NCBI GenBank assembly: GCA_003049485.1 | Contig: PYST01000241.1 | Span: forward strand, 1-59,913 | Direction of reading: 5' to 3' | From: Ophioceras dolichostomum | Lineage: Eukaryota > Ascomycota > Sordariomycetes > Magnaporthales > Ophioceraceae | Length of the DNA stretch: 59,913 bases | Shown: positions 44,003 through 55,020 of the stretch, in pieces | Layout of the letters: each line of letters begins with the position of its first letter | Numbering within the stretch: position 1 is the first letter of the stretch | Position numbers and translations under genes: made by a program | Notes under the pieces: generated by a model | The model's database searches: none | The model's input: the letters and a program-made list of their open reading frames with translations, nothing else | What the model was told of the DNA's origin: nothing

Positions 44003-47000
44003 CTAGGCATCATCAAACCCAAAAACGTCCCTCACGCCCTCCCCCTCATCAGGCGTAACAGCCAACTCCAACAGCTCATTCGCCAACTCGGCCGTTTCGG
44101 CGTCGACGCCCGCCTCCAGCACCAGATCCTCCTCCGCGAAGTTGAGCCTCGCCAGCGTGAGCAGGTACCGCTGCGCCCCGCCGTGCGAGGCCGACAGCTT
44201 GGCCGCGACGCTACTGCCGCCTCCACCACCCACACCCGCACCACCACCACCTGCACCATTACCACCACCACCACTACTGCCGGTGGCCGCCGCTCCCGCC
44301 CCGTTGCCGCCGTCGTCGGCACTCGCTGTCGTGACTAGTGTGTGGAGGAGGAGGACGGAGACGGATATGAGCGCGTGGAGGAGCCTCGGCGGCGGGGGCC
44401 GGCTGTCCAGGTCTTGCTGCGACGGGGATTCAGGCCGTGGTTGTCGCCTCGCTGCAACACCCCAACTCGACGCTGACGGGTCCTCATCATCGCCCATCGC
44501 CACTGCATCCCCACCTCCAGGCTCCGCGTCCTGCGTCGCATTCGGATCAACATCCATCGGGTCCCCATGCTCCTGCTGCTGCTGTTGCTGCTGCTGCATC
44601 AGCTCCTGCTCCTGTTCCTGCCCCTCTTCCCTCCTCCTCTGCAGCGCACCCATCCTACTACCAGAGGGCGGCGAGCCCCCCTTCTCACCCTTCTCAGCCC
44701 CAGACTCCAAGAAACTCGCGGGTATATCCATATCATACAGCATATCAACGGCACTACACAGCGCCGCCACCAGCCTCGGAATGACATGCTCGCTCCGCAC
44801 CAGCTTCACCAGCCCGAACGGGCTCCTCGCAAACGCGACCAGCGTCTCCAGGGCGGCGAGCTTGGCCTCGCACTGCCTCCAGCTCCCCGGGATGGCCCAG
44901 CGGGGCGGGTCGGACAGGAAATAGCTGATGCGGTCGACGAGGACGCCCGCGACGGCCTCGACGCCGCGGCTCGGGTCCTCGTTGGTCGTGATGGGGCCTA
45001 CGGACGACGGCAGGACGGACGTGCGCAGCAGGGCGAGCATGCCGAGGAAGTCATCCGGTCGCTGTTTCGGGGAGAGCATGGTGACGACGAATTCGGGCGC
45101 GATCATGCCCCAGAACTGCGCTAGCGGTGACGACGACGACGACGACGACGATGCCGTCGCTCCCTTCTTGTCGTTTTCGTCTGCGCTGGTGGCGGTGGTG
45201 GTGGTGGTGGCGGCGTCGCTTGGCGCCGCAACGCACCCCAGCGCGGTGAGGTGCATCAGCGCCAGCACGGCCGTGGTGTTCACCTCGGCCGCCAGCAGCT
45301 GCTGCACGACCTCGTCTGCAGAATTGCTCAGATCGCCATCCGCGCTCTTGAACGCAGGTATAGCCAGCAGGTCGACTGTCGCCTGCGCGATGGGCAGCAG
45401 GTAGGCTATGATCCGGGGCGCGACGGCCACGGTCTGCAGCTGCAGCGTGAAGGCCACTAGCGAGACAAGATCGAGGATGGGTGTGTAGTAGCGCTCATGC
45501 AGGCACTGGGCCCACATCTCGATGATGAGGTGGCAGAAGTCGCTCAGCAGCCGGAAGGGATCGTGCGGGCTGCCGAGTGAGTGCAGGCGCGAGAAGATGA
45601 AAGAGGCGAAGGTCAGGGATGGGTCGGAGGGGAAGGAGTAGCGGGCGAAGAGGTCGAAGGTTAGGGGTTGGGTGTGTAGCGCGCTGTGGTCAAGGACTAG
45701 GGTCAGGAACTGGGTGAAGACGACAGTATCAGTTGTTAGCAAGCTCTGCTTGATAGCGCTTTTCCTGTGTGAAGATCAAGGGGCCGTTCCAACTTACGTC
45801 GAACGGGAGTGCATCACCCCGAAACTTGCCTCCACCACCACCACCGCTGACCCCAACCGGGCCGTCCCTCACCGATGCCTGCGACCGCGGCGCCGGCCCT
45901 CCCCCCACGCCGAAGTCGTCAGTCTCCAGTTCTAGCAGCGGACTGTCCATAACAGGCCTCTTCCGCTTCGCCTTCGTAGGAGTCTTTTCTACAGCAGCAG
46001 GCAGCACCAGCGCGTCACTCGCCCCAGCAGCACCCTCCTTCCCTCTCCTCATCGCCCCCTTGCTCGGACTGGCAACGAGCTCGTTATCATCGAACCCATC
46101 CGCGACGCCCCAGCTAGACTTGGCCCCACCAGCCGCCGCCGCCGCAGCAGCAGCAGCTCCTTTCCTCGGCGTAGTTACCCCACTCCCCTCCCTCTCCTTC
46201 TCCCTCTCCGCCTTTTTACGGCCCCCCCTCCCCCTATCCCTCCCCCTCATATCCCTCAAATCCTGCCTCGCAAAATGCAGCTCCGTAGCAGCCGTCTTCT
46301 CGGCCGCGATCGCCTGCTCCGCGACCCTCGCCTGCTTGGCCAGCTGTTCGGCCGCCATATTCTTCAGTCTCGCCACCTCGGCGTCGTGCCTCGCCTGCGC
46401 GTCGACGTATTTGCCCCTCAGCAGCGCGGCTTCCCCTTTGGCGGAGTTGAGGTCCTTCTGCATGCTGAGGAGGCGGGCTTGGAGTGTCGCTATGATGTCT
46501 CCACTAGCACCTGCTCCTCCTCCATCTTGCTGCTGTGGCGGCGACTGGTGCTGGAGCTGGAGCTGGGTAGGTTGTGGGTGGGCAGGTGTAGGCGGCGCCG
46601 GCGCGCTGAACTGGCTGGGCCGGCCGTGCTGGGGCGGGACGGGCCGTGGTGGTGGGGGCGGGCGGTGGAAGGGCACAGCACGGTTTCCGGCTGATGGGCC
46701 GAGGGCGGCTGGGGCCTGTGAGGGGCCGGGTCCAGGGTATCGGGGCCGGTTGGATAGTGGGACGGTCGGGTTGGTACGGGAGTTGTGGTGGGGCTGCTGC
46801 GCCGTGGCGCCGGCCGCCGTTTGCGGTTGAGGATTCCATTTCGATCGGGAGGATTGGGCGGTGGCGCCGGGTCCGGCGGTGGCGGAGACGACGACGCGGG
46901 CCTGTTGCTGGACCGGGAGAGGCTTGGCGGGGACGCGGGCGAGTTCGTCGAAAACTAGGGTGTCGTCGAGGTCGTCGCCCTCGAACTCGAAGTTTTCTAT

Positions 47001-47159
47001 CTGGGACGGCGCGCCGGCCGCAATACCACCCTGCTGAGGATGGTGGTGGGTGTTGAATGCATGTTGGGCCTGAGTGAACTGGATCGCGTTGTCTTCCAGC
47101 TCCTGCAGCGCCGTGTCGTTCAGGTCGTCCAGGCCATCGTCCGAAAAGAAGTCATCCAT
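44003..47159 (-). CDS. ATRIP/Rad26/UvsD DNA-damage checkpoint protein
   Basis: Exons 47159-45798 and 45745-44003 encode 1034 residues. It is the regulatory partner of the ATR-type kinase, recruiting it to RPA-coated single-stranded DNA (UvsD in Aspergillus nidulans, Rad26 in fission yeast, Ddc2 in budding yeast). The start is MDDFFSDDGLDDLNDTALQE, typical of filamentous-fungal ATRIPs, with a further acidic RPA-binding-like patch FEFEGDDLDDTLVFDE. Residues about 80-215 are Pro/Gln-rich. About 221-300 is a coiled coil (IIATLQARLLSMQKDLNSAK onward) used for dimerisation and kinase contact. A basic stretch and KTPTKAKRKR follow, then after the splice a long helical region starting LLTTDTVVFTQFLTLVLDHS. 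Poly-Ser, poly-Gln and poly-Gly tracts sit in loops. The 52-bp intron has tandem acceptors AAGCAG, so one Gln may be included or skipped. Upstream in-frame sequence to 47384 is leader. Confidence 0.87.
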
Positions 47160-47622
47160 TTCCACCGCTTGAGGGATTCGGGCGCTCTTGTCGTGCCATT
47201 TGGGGCCGCAATTTGGAAGGACCATAGATCGGAGGCTCGACGTTGGGGTCGGGGGAAGACGCCCCACCAACAAAAAATCTAGAGACGCGTCGCATCGCGA
47301 CACTGAAGTTCTTTGATGGTCTGTGCACCAAACCTCCCGACGGTCTTCGCGATCACCTTCTTGCACAACCTGATCAAACAGCATTCCATTAGTCGTAGCT
47401 GGAAGTTACTAGATCTTTTATGGAAACACAAGCACGACCGCTGGCTTTTTTCCCCTCTTTATTACAAAGGCTTCTTCAAAAACACTCCTTCCGCTGCGTT
47501 CCCACCGCAGGTGATCATCATTCAACGGTTGATCATCATCAGAGCCTACAATAAACGCCACCCCAGGCCATCGTCCATCGGGTATCAGTCAATTAGATAG
47601 AAAGCACTTTGTAACAATTTTG
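47160..47622. promoter_or_regulatory. ATRIP promoter and NLR 3' flank
   Basis: A 463-base gap between two genes on the same strand. It must hold the ATRIP promoter and leader and the 3' end of the NLR-like gene. No specific element was recognised. Confidence 0.4.
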
Positions 47623-50607
47623 TCAAGGCCTTGATCGCCTTTGCTTCATCATAATCGTCGCTGTTTGACAGTTCTTCGAGGGAATTGACTCGACGAAAGC
47701 CAGTGGCGTCTTCCCATCGAGCCGCTTCCAGTCGACCTTGAACAACGGGTCGGCGCCGTGGTCGAGCAGCTCGGCGAGGAGTTCGCAGTCGACTTCCTCC
47801 GTGGGCTGTGCCTCCTCCGCGAGGAGCTCACCGTTTCCGCCTCTCAGAGGGGACGCCGTCAACTTCTGTTTCTCCGTGACGCGCCAGAGCAGGTCGAGCA
47901 GCAGCGGCCAGACCCTCGTCTGCACGTCCCTCGACGCGCTGTTCGTGTACGTCCCTACTCTCTGCACAAGACAGCCGCGCGTGGCTTTCTCCTTGACGTA
48001 GCCTTTCACTCCGTGCCTGACCACGAGGGATAGGAAGGTCCGGCCGAAGAGGTCCGGATGCGAAAGCGCTGCGTCGCCCGCCATCAGGTGGGGCTTGGGG
48101 CTGAGGACCCAGAGTCCCACTTCGGAGAGCAGCCGGATGTTGGAGTGTCCCTTGCCGCCAACATATCCGTCCTGAGCTGCCCGCTTGGCCAGGAACTTGC
48201 CGACCTTATCTAGCTCGTCAAGTAGGCTTGCCATTTGCGGCCGATGGTCCACACTGACGACCGCAGCGGCCTTCAGGCACTCAGAGACCCACTTCGGGAA
48301 TGTGCTAGCGTCGATTAGGATATCGCCTGGGAGTGCCTTGATCATCGACAGGTACGCAGCGCAAAGCATGAGCGGTGCGGCCTCGAGGACGGATGCGTCG
48401 GTGGTGCCGTTGGCAGCCAGCAGTTTGGTGGCCTTGGGGGACCTGAGATAGTCAGCCACAGTCCGGTGGAGATACTGGACTTTGCACCCCAGTATTGGAT
48501 GCAGGGTGCGGTAGCGCCCGACTTCGAGGAGACCGCGGCATCGGTTGTTGATCCGCCGGGAGATAGTGTCCAACCGCATGTCGAGCTCTGTATCGGCCAG
48601 TGGTCGGATGGGCTGCTTGTTCGCAAAGCTGGGAACCCGCTCATCTACGAAGGAGAACAAAAGCGCCGACCGGTCCGAGCCGGAGCGCTCCATCAAATGG
48701 AAGTAAAGTTTGGCGTGAGAGAGGTAGAAGGGCGCGAGACTGCTGATGATGCGCTCAAACAGGTCGTCCAGGTCAGAGGGCAGATCGTCCAGCCGTCGTT
48801 GGAGGTCGGTGATTCGGTCGTCATGCTTGAGCCCCACAAGGAGGGACTTCGTGACGAGAGCAACCCACAGAAACACACCCGAAGATTTCTGTGCCACGTT
48901 CTCGATCAAATTGCTCGCGAACTCTGGCTCTCGGGCCGAGAGCCGGGCGAAACCGCGAGTATCATTGAGCTTGGCGGACACGAAGGCTTTGATGTCTGGG
49001 TACGTCAAGTCCTGGAGACACAGGCTTGGCCTACAAGCGAAGGCGTCCTCGAATTCCACCCACGGCCGGCTAGAGACGCAGAGCTTGACATTGGGAGATT
49101 TGGCTAGGTCGAGCATCGTATAGGCTAGCTCGTCGTGGTCGCATGAGAACTCGTCCAACCCGTCGACGAGCAGGAAGACTTTGGACGAGTCCGACGTCGC
49201 GTCGATGATCGACCTGAGTAGAGCCTCCGCCTCTTTTTCTCCCCATGGATGCGGCAGCGAAAAGTGACTGAATAAGTAAAGTGTCTCCCAAAGTCTTGGG
49301 AACAGACGTGGGAGGAGATCCCTCCGCTGGGTGAGAAGCTTATAGCACAGCGTTTGGAATAAACCCTTCCGCGTCATGTTAGCCTCTGACCCAGAGGACC
49401 AGGCGTAAAAGGAGGCAGAAATGACTAGCCGAGAGCTGCCACCTAGAGGCCACCGGTCCAAGTATCTATGGCACGAGGGCTTGGAGGGGTCGTCTGGGCT
49501 CTTGTGCGTGCCGATCAACTTCATCAAAGTCGACTTCCCTGCGGCAGGTTTGCCTGTGACCCAATAGAGTTTGTCCTTGCCGGACTCGAGAAACGCCCGA
49601 AAATCCGCATGTGCTTGCAACGCGGACGTCACAGGTGTCTCGGGAGTCTCAGGCATCCAAGGCTCAAATATCCAGCGAAAGGTGGCGTCGTGTGCTGGCT
49701 CGACCCTGTCCTCCCGCTCGCCGAAGTTCTGAGGACAGAGCCATTTGAGAATTGCTCCCTGGGTTTTCTCGCTGCGCTCGCCGGTAAGGACCATCGGGCT
49801 AGCCAATCCGTCACACAGAGATACAACCTCCGACACAGAGATTGATTCCAGGTGGCCCCGGCCTTGATCTCCAGTTTCTACTCGTCTCGGCGCCACGTAT
49901 TCGAGAACCACTGGCCCAAGAGGGCTGCCGCGACTGGAGGCGAAAGAAAGCCGGTCCGCAAGCGTTCCGAGCAGGCTGGGCTTTGGCGCCCGGAGCGATT
50001 CTGTGATCGCCTTGATCTCATCAGAGGATTTCGACGCAAGATTTCTGCAACAACGTTGAGGTCAACACCGGTATCAGCGCGGGGGCGAAAGCGAACAGAA
50101 CAAGAGGAGAACGGAGGGATATTGGGCGTATGCTGGGGTATTCCGTACTGACCTGATGGAAACCAGGAGTTGGAGCATCAGTTGCTGCCGAAACTGCCCT
50201 ATCCGGCTCTCCAGTTCCTCAATCTCCTCCTTCTTCCAGAAACCGACAACCGCCAGCTTCATGGCATCCCGTTTCCTGCCGGTATCCAAGCACTCCATCT
50301 TGGCAAGCTTTTGGAGAAGCTTGTCCGCGGCATCGCTGCAGCCATCGGCGAGGCGCTGCATGCCCGCGGAGAGCCGGAACTCCTCATCGTTACAATCTGC
50401 AGGGGTAGGCTGCTTGAGGATCGACAGGGCGTCCTCTAGCTCGACGGCGAGCTGCTTCGACTTCGCCGCTGGGAATGCATCCTCGAGCGACTCGCTTCTC
50501 TGATGCGATCGGTAGATGTTCCACGCGCTGGCCGCAACTCGCGTCGCGACGTCCAAGACGGCGATTACATTTACGGCGATTCCAAGGGCGGCGAAAGCCT
50601 CCGCCAT
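47623..50607 (-). CDS. NLR-like STAND protein: helical N-domain, NACHT, ankyrin-like tail
   Basis: Exons 50607-50153 and 50044-47623 encode 958 residues; the 108-bp intron runs GTCAGT to TTGCAG and restores an Arg codon. Residues 1-150 are the all-helical fungal STAND N-terminal type (MAEAFAALGIAVNVIAVLDV), related to HeLo-like domains. A linker is followed by NACHT. Walker A is at about 313-325 (GKPAAGKST), Walker B at about 441-450 (FLLVDGLDEF), then CVSSRPWVEFEDAF. A helical region follows with VFLWVALVTKSL and a KVQYLHRTVADYL motif common after fungal NACHT modules. Near residue 920-945, ELLDHGADPLFKVDWKRLDGKTPLAF is a single ankyrin-like repeat. The family acts in heterokaryon incompatibility and possibly innate sensing; partner and trigger are unknown. 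The Walker A and B motifs are intact, but the sensor end looks short compared with relatives carrying many repeats. Confidence 0.87.
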
Positions 50608-52208
50608 GCCGGCTTGTTTTCCCGCGACGAAATACCTCGAGTTGGCAATGAAGAGAACGCAAGCGACCGGGCAGGAGCCGAATCGCGAAGAGATTGGGGC
50701 TACAGCACAAGTCCTTGCGCGCTCATTGGGCTGCAGGTTGATCGGGCTGGAGGAGGGGCATTCTATTTTTGCCGGGAGCGCTATGCAGCCTCACACGAGC
50801 GATGTCTGCGATTGGCCGTCACCAAAGCCAAGTGAAGGATCTGATGATGCATATAGGAGGGCAACTTCGAGGGGTATGCGTTCGTGCACTTGCACAAACC
50901 TCTTGAAATTTAGCTCATTCCCACGATGGCTTCAGCGTGGCATCCTATCACCTAGATACCCATTCATGTCCAGCCGTTGCTGGTTCATGGGGGAAACCTC
51001 GGACAACATCATCGCTCCGGTCTGTGGTCACTTGTCTACTGGGAGGTTTGCGTCAATAGATGGGAGCAAGGGCGCACAGGACGTCGGCAAAAAGACAGCT
51101 GAAATAGTTGGTCGAAGCTAAAGCAATAACGTGATGGAAGACGCTACGAGTTGACAGCGGTTTGAAAGAACCTCGCGATCAATATGCCCGACACTAGGGG
51201 AGCGGGCCAAATCGATGGTAGATGCTCGTGCCCTTTGATGCTCTCTGCTTTGACGTTACGTCACGCTGGCAGCTGGGGAGCAGCTCCCCAATGTCTGGAG
51301 AGGCGGGGAAGCTCGTGCCCCTCATTCTGAGATAGCCCGAAAATCTGCAGATCAGCTGCAAATCTCGCCGAGGAAACCAGAGAAAGAACACGGAATTGGA
51401 TCACGATGCAATTCGCATACGAAAGAATAAAGAGGAAGCTGACGCACCGTGCATGGAGAATGGAAAATGACTCCAGTTACATACACCGGAATATGGGCCC
51501 ATCCGACTCGGATTATAAGGACGGACTCGACGACCTGCCCGAGGAGGAGCTTATGAATCAGTGGGGCGACCTCCTCAAAAGGATCACTTCTGAACCCCGA
51601 GCACAAGCCACCCTTGGCCAAGCCACTCGATTGACGTCGTTCGGTCGGGCGAATTTCTGTACCTCCACCTTCCGCCGGTGCGCTGGCCCTGCTCGCGAAA
51701 ATCCGATCGAAGCTCAACCCACCCACAGACGCCATCGCGGGAACCAACAGGTCGGGCTCTCCATCTTCAGGGTCCCTGGGTTTCCTTTCGTTCTCTTTTT
51801 GCCCTCTCTTCTTCTTTTCTCGGTGCCCCTGCCTCTTCGCACAAAAGTTGCCTACGTACGACCTCTGAGCCTTTTTCCCCCTTCACCCTCTTTTGTTTCT
51901 CGTTTCCAGTCCGGCACTTCCGAGACCAACGCGAAAGGATTCTACATCGTTGCAGACGACCGTCGGCAGCGACGGGAACTAAGAAAGCTAAGAAACGCGC
52001 ATGAAAATAGCCCATAGCTTGGCCAGACAGTAGCAAAATTGCAACGGCAGCTCCCCCACACGTCATCGAGCCTCAGACGTCCTTCTCCTCCTCTAACCCC
52101 TCGACCTGGCCAGCATCGATTGATCGCCAATAACCTCAGAACTCCCTTTTCGCCTGCCCTTCGAAGGGCTCTTTTTCTCGACTTCTCGTCCACACAACCG
52201 TCGCAACG
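50608..52208. other. Bidirectional promoter region, NLR and cds1
   Basis: The divergent starts of the NLR-like gene (-) and cds1 (+) are 1.6 kb apart. The 400 bases before cds1 are C/T-rich, as in leaders elsewhere in the window. A possible small plus-strand gene at 51406 is listed separately. Confidence 0.4.
51406..52017 (+). CDS. Uncertain hypothetical ORF upstream of cds1
   Basis: An ATG at 51406 opens 203 codons. Only the first 70 residues look protein-like: a basic N-terminus followed by an acidic helical-looking segment (PSDSDYKDGLDDLPEEELM). The rest runs through C/T-rich leader-like sequence giving F/L/P runs, so if a gene exists it probably has an intron after about 51600. I recognise no family and could not find a convincing partner exon. 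It could equally be part of the cds1 5' region. Confidence 0.2.
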   Translation: MQFAYERIKRKLTHRAWRMENDSSYIHRNMGPSDSDYKDGLDDLPEEELMNQWGDLLKRITSEPRAQATLGQATRLTSFGRANFCTSTFRRCAGPARENPIEAQPTHRRHRGNQQVGLSIFRVPGFPFVLFLPSLLLFSVPLPLRTKVAYVRPLSLFPPSPSFVSRFQSGTSETNAKGFYIVADDRRQRRELRKLRNAHENSP

Positions 52209-53985
52209 ATGGCAAAGACACGCAGAGGGGTCAAATTCCCCCACCGAACAAACGGCAGCACGGCTGATGGCCGCCGATCCAGCTTCTCAGACGTCAGCGA
52301 GGAAGGCTCGCCTGGCAAGACCAGGAGTGCCCCAAACACGCTGAACAACATCCAGGAGGTGCGCATACGACCACCACCACAACTATAACCCCCGCCGGCT
52401 AGCCGGCCGGCTTGGCCGCCGTGTCAGCTCGTTACTGCGCGCGCCTAGCATCCCGGCCCCGCGACGGCATGCCATCATCATCATTGCTAACAAGAGAACC
52501 GTTCGCTTCCGGCGAACCCGTTCGCTCCGGCCCCGCAGAAATCCCCGAGCCCCGAGCAACAAGCGACGGCCGAGTACGAGAAGAAGAAGGCCAACTTCAT
52601 CACGCGGACGTTCTGGACCTTCGTCATGATCGGCGTCTTCTTCTTCGCGCTCTTCATGGGCCACATCTACATGATCCTGATCGTGACCGCCGTACAGGTT
52701 ATCTCCTTCAAGGAGGTGATCGCCATCGCCAACGTGCCCAGCCGCGCGCGGCAGGGCCGCTCGACAAAAGCCCTGAACTGGTACTGGCTCGCGTCCACCA
52801 TGTACTTCCTCTACGGCGAGACGGTAATCTACTACTTTAAGCACATCGTGCTCGTCGACAAGGTCCTGCTCCCGCTCGCGACCCACCACCGCTTCATCAG
52901 CTTCGTGCTGTACGTCATCGGCTTCGTCTTCTTCGTCACCTCGCTGCAGGCGGGGCACTACCGGTTCCAGTTCCAGAACTTCGCCTGGACACACATGGCG
53001 CTGCTACTGATCGTCGGGCAGGCGCACTTCATCATGAACAACGTGTTCGAGGGCATGATCTGGTTCTTCCTGCCGGCCAGTCTGGTCATCACGAACGACA
53101 TCTTCGCCTACATCTGCGGCATCACCTTTGGGCGCACCCAGCTGATCAAGCTGTCGCCCAAGAAGACGGTGGAGGGCTTCGTCGGCGCGTGGGTCATGAC
53201 TGTCATCTTCGGGATCGTGATGACGAGCCTTCTTATGAGGAGCAAGTACTTCATCTGCCCAGTCAATGTAAGCTTTGTGTCCCTCTCCCTCTCCCCATCC
53301 TGTCCCCCCGTCTCCCGCTTTCGCGCTCGCTCGCTAACCGCCCTTGCTTTCCCCAACAACCTCCCGAACAGGACCTCGGCGCAAACATATTCACCGGCCT
53401 CGAGTGCGACCCGAACCCAGCCTTCCTCCCCAAGACATACACGATGCCCGAGTACCTCTTCCTCCCGCGCGGCACGCCCCCCCTGAGCGTGACCATGCAC
53501 CCGATCCAGATCCACACCTTCATCTTCGCGACCTTCGCGTCCCTGATCGCGCCCTTCGGCGGGTTCTTCGCCTCGGGCCTGAAGCGGACCTTCAAGATCA
53601 AGGACTTCGGCGACTCGATCCCGGGTCACGGCGGCATGACGGACCGGATGGACTGTCAGTTCATCATGGGGTTCTTCGCGTACATGTACTACCACACCTT
53701 CATCGCGGTGCACAAGGTCGGACTAGGCTCCGTGATGGAGGATGCGATCACGGGCCTGACTGCCGAGGAGCAGTTGGAGCTGATCAGGGGCATGGGGAGA
53801 TACCTTGCTAACCAGGGCATTGTCGGGGCTGAGGTATGTAAAGATTTCCCTTTTTCCTTCCCCTCCCGTTCTTTCTTTTTCACGACTCTTCTCCCTAGGT
53901 ATCTCGAGCCACTGACAAACATCCTCTCGACATATCACAGGTCGTGTCATGTCTAGACAATGCCCTCCCACTGCGGCGGAGGTAG
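52209..53985 (+). CDS. CDP-diacylglycerol synthase (phosphatidate cytidylyltransferase)
   Basis: Converts phosphatidic acid and CTP to CDP-diacylglycerol at the ER membrane, the precursor of phosphatidylinositol, phosphatidylserine and, through PG, cardiolipin. Four exons (52209-52358, 52539-53267, 53372-53833, 53941-53985) join in phase 0 throughout to 461 residues, matching yeast Cds1 (about 457). The N-terminal 65 residues are polar and basic (MAKTRRGVKFPHRTNGS). Several membrane segments follow, starting FWTFVMIGVFFFALFMGHIY. The conserved SPKKTVEGFVGAW and the full family signature at 361-387 (SGLKRTFKIKDFGDSIPGHG through DRMD) are present. The last exon is only 14 codons; its CACAG acceptor has a CTGAC branch-like sequence about 25 bases upstream. 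A competing in-frame acceptor (CCCTAG at 53898) would add 14 residues. Confidence 0.92.
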
Positions 53986-55020
53986 TTCCTCTGCCGGTTT
54001 CCTTCTCTCGATACTCGCCCTGTTCGTCCATAACATGAACATGATAACACGCATGCATGCATTTTACTGTGCCGCTTTTGTTTCTGGGGTCGTTTCTCTG
54101 TATCACGATGTCTATACCTCATCATCAGCAGCAGCAGCTACAATTTTATTTTCTCCTCTCTGGTTCCCTTTGTTATGATGACAAGTCGCCTCTTCTCCGC
54201 CTCCAATGCCCGCCGCGTCCTCGAGGCTTTTGTTGCTGATGACGAAATCTAACTTCCTAATGTGTGCCCTGCCCCTGCACCCTTTCAATCGTTTCCTCGC
54301 TTTCTTCTTTCTTGGCTTTGGGACCTTCACACACACGGAAACTCGCATCATTTTGGACTAGGACAGGGATGCGCACATCTGAGCCGGGCTAGGCTAGGCT
54401 AGGCTATGTATGGCGAAATAGAAAGAAGAAACACGCGAAGCTTGTTGTCAACCTCGAACAAGAATGAGCGGTTCCTGAGCACATCGTCGGCGGGTCGTCG
54501 GCGGGTCGTCAGCATGGCGGTATCGGATTGCATGGATGGACAACAGGGCATGTGAGAAGAGGACGGATGGCTGGCTAGGTCATCAGACGGTCACAAAATC
54601 TCAGGTTTGGCGAGGTCGACGCGGATGGATAGGGCCGGGAGGGGGAGGCAGGGGGATGGATGATGGATGATGACCATGCTGCATCTCTAAAGCTTTCACG
54701 TGTCCTTCCTTGGTTGGGCCATGTCGCCAATTTTCTTCCCTTTTTTCCCCCACTTCCGTACTTCGATGCTTCTTCGTCGAACGGGCTCGATGAAGGTGGA
54801 CGGAGTTCCGCACTGTATCATATCACTTATCATGCCAATATCCAAGCGCCCTTAGGATTTCTTTCCTAGGCCTCCATCATCGCCACCCTAACGAGGGAGG
54901 ACCCCTCTTCCCCATACGCACCAAATAACGCGCACTTCCCTAGCCCGAACTTCCACTCCCACTTCCATCTCTCCATCCCCCGCCAAACGCAGCTTCCACA
55001 GGAATCGATGATCCCACCAA
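53986..55020. other. Convergent intergenic region
   Basis: The cds1 3' flank and the 3' flank of the oxygenase gene meet here. GGCTA tandem units occur near 54388-54402 and CGTCGGCGGGT units near 54487-54508. No coding sequence or RNA gene was recognised. Confidence 0.35.

Noticed and set aside
45769..46830. 353-codon plus-strand frame opposite ATRIP
   Set aside because: Antisense shadow of the Pro/Ala-rich ATRIP coding sequence.
47160..47384. Upstream extension of the ATRIP frame to 47384
   Set aside because: The extension has no family-like sequence, while ATG 47159 begins the conserved MDDFFSDD start.
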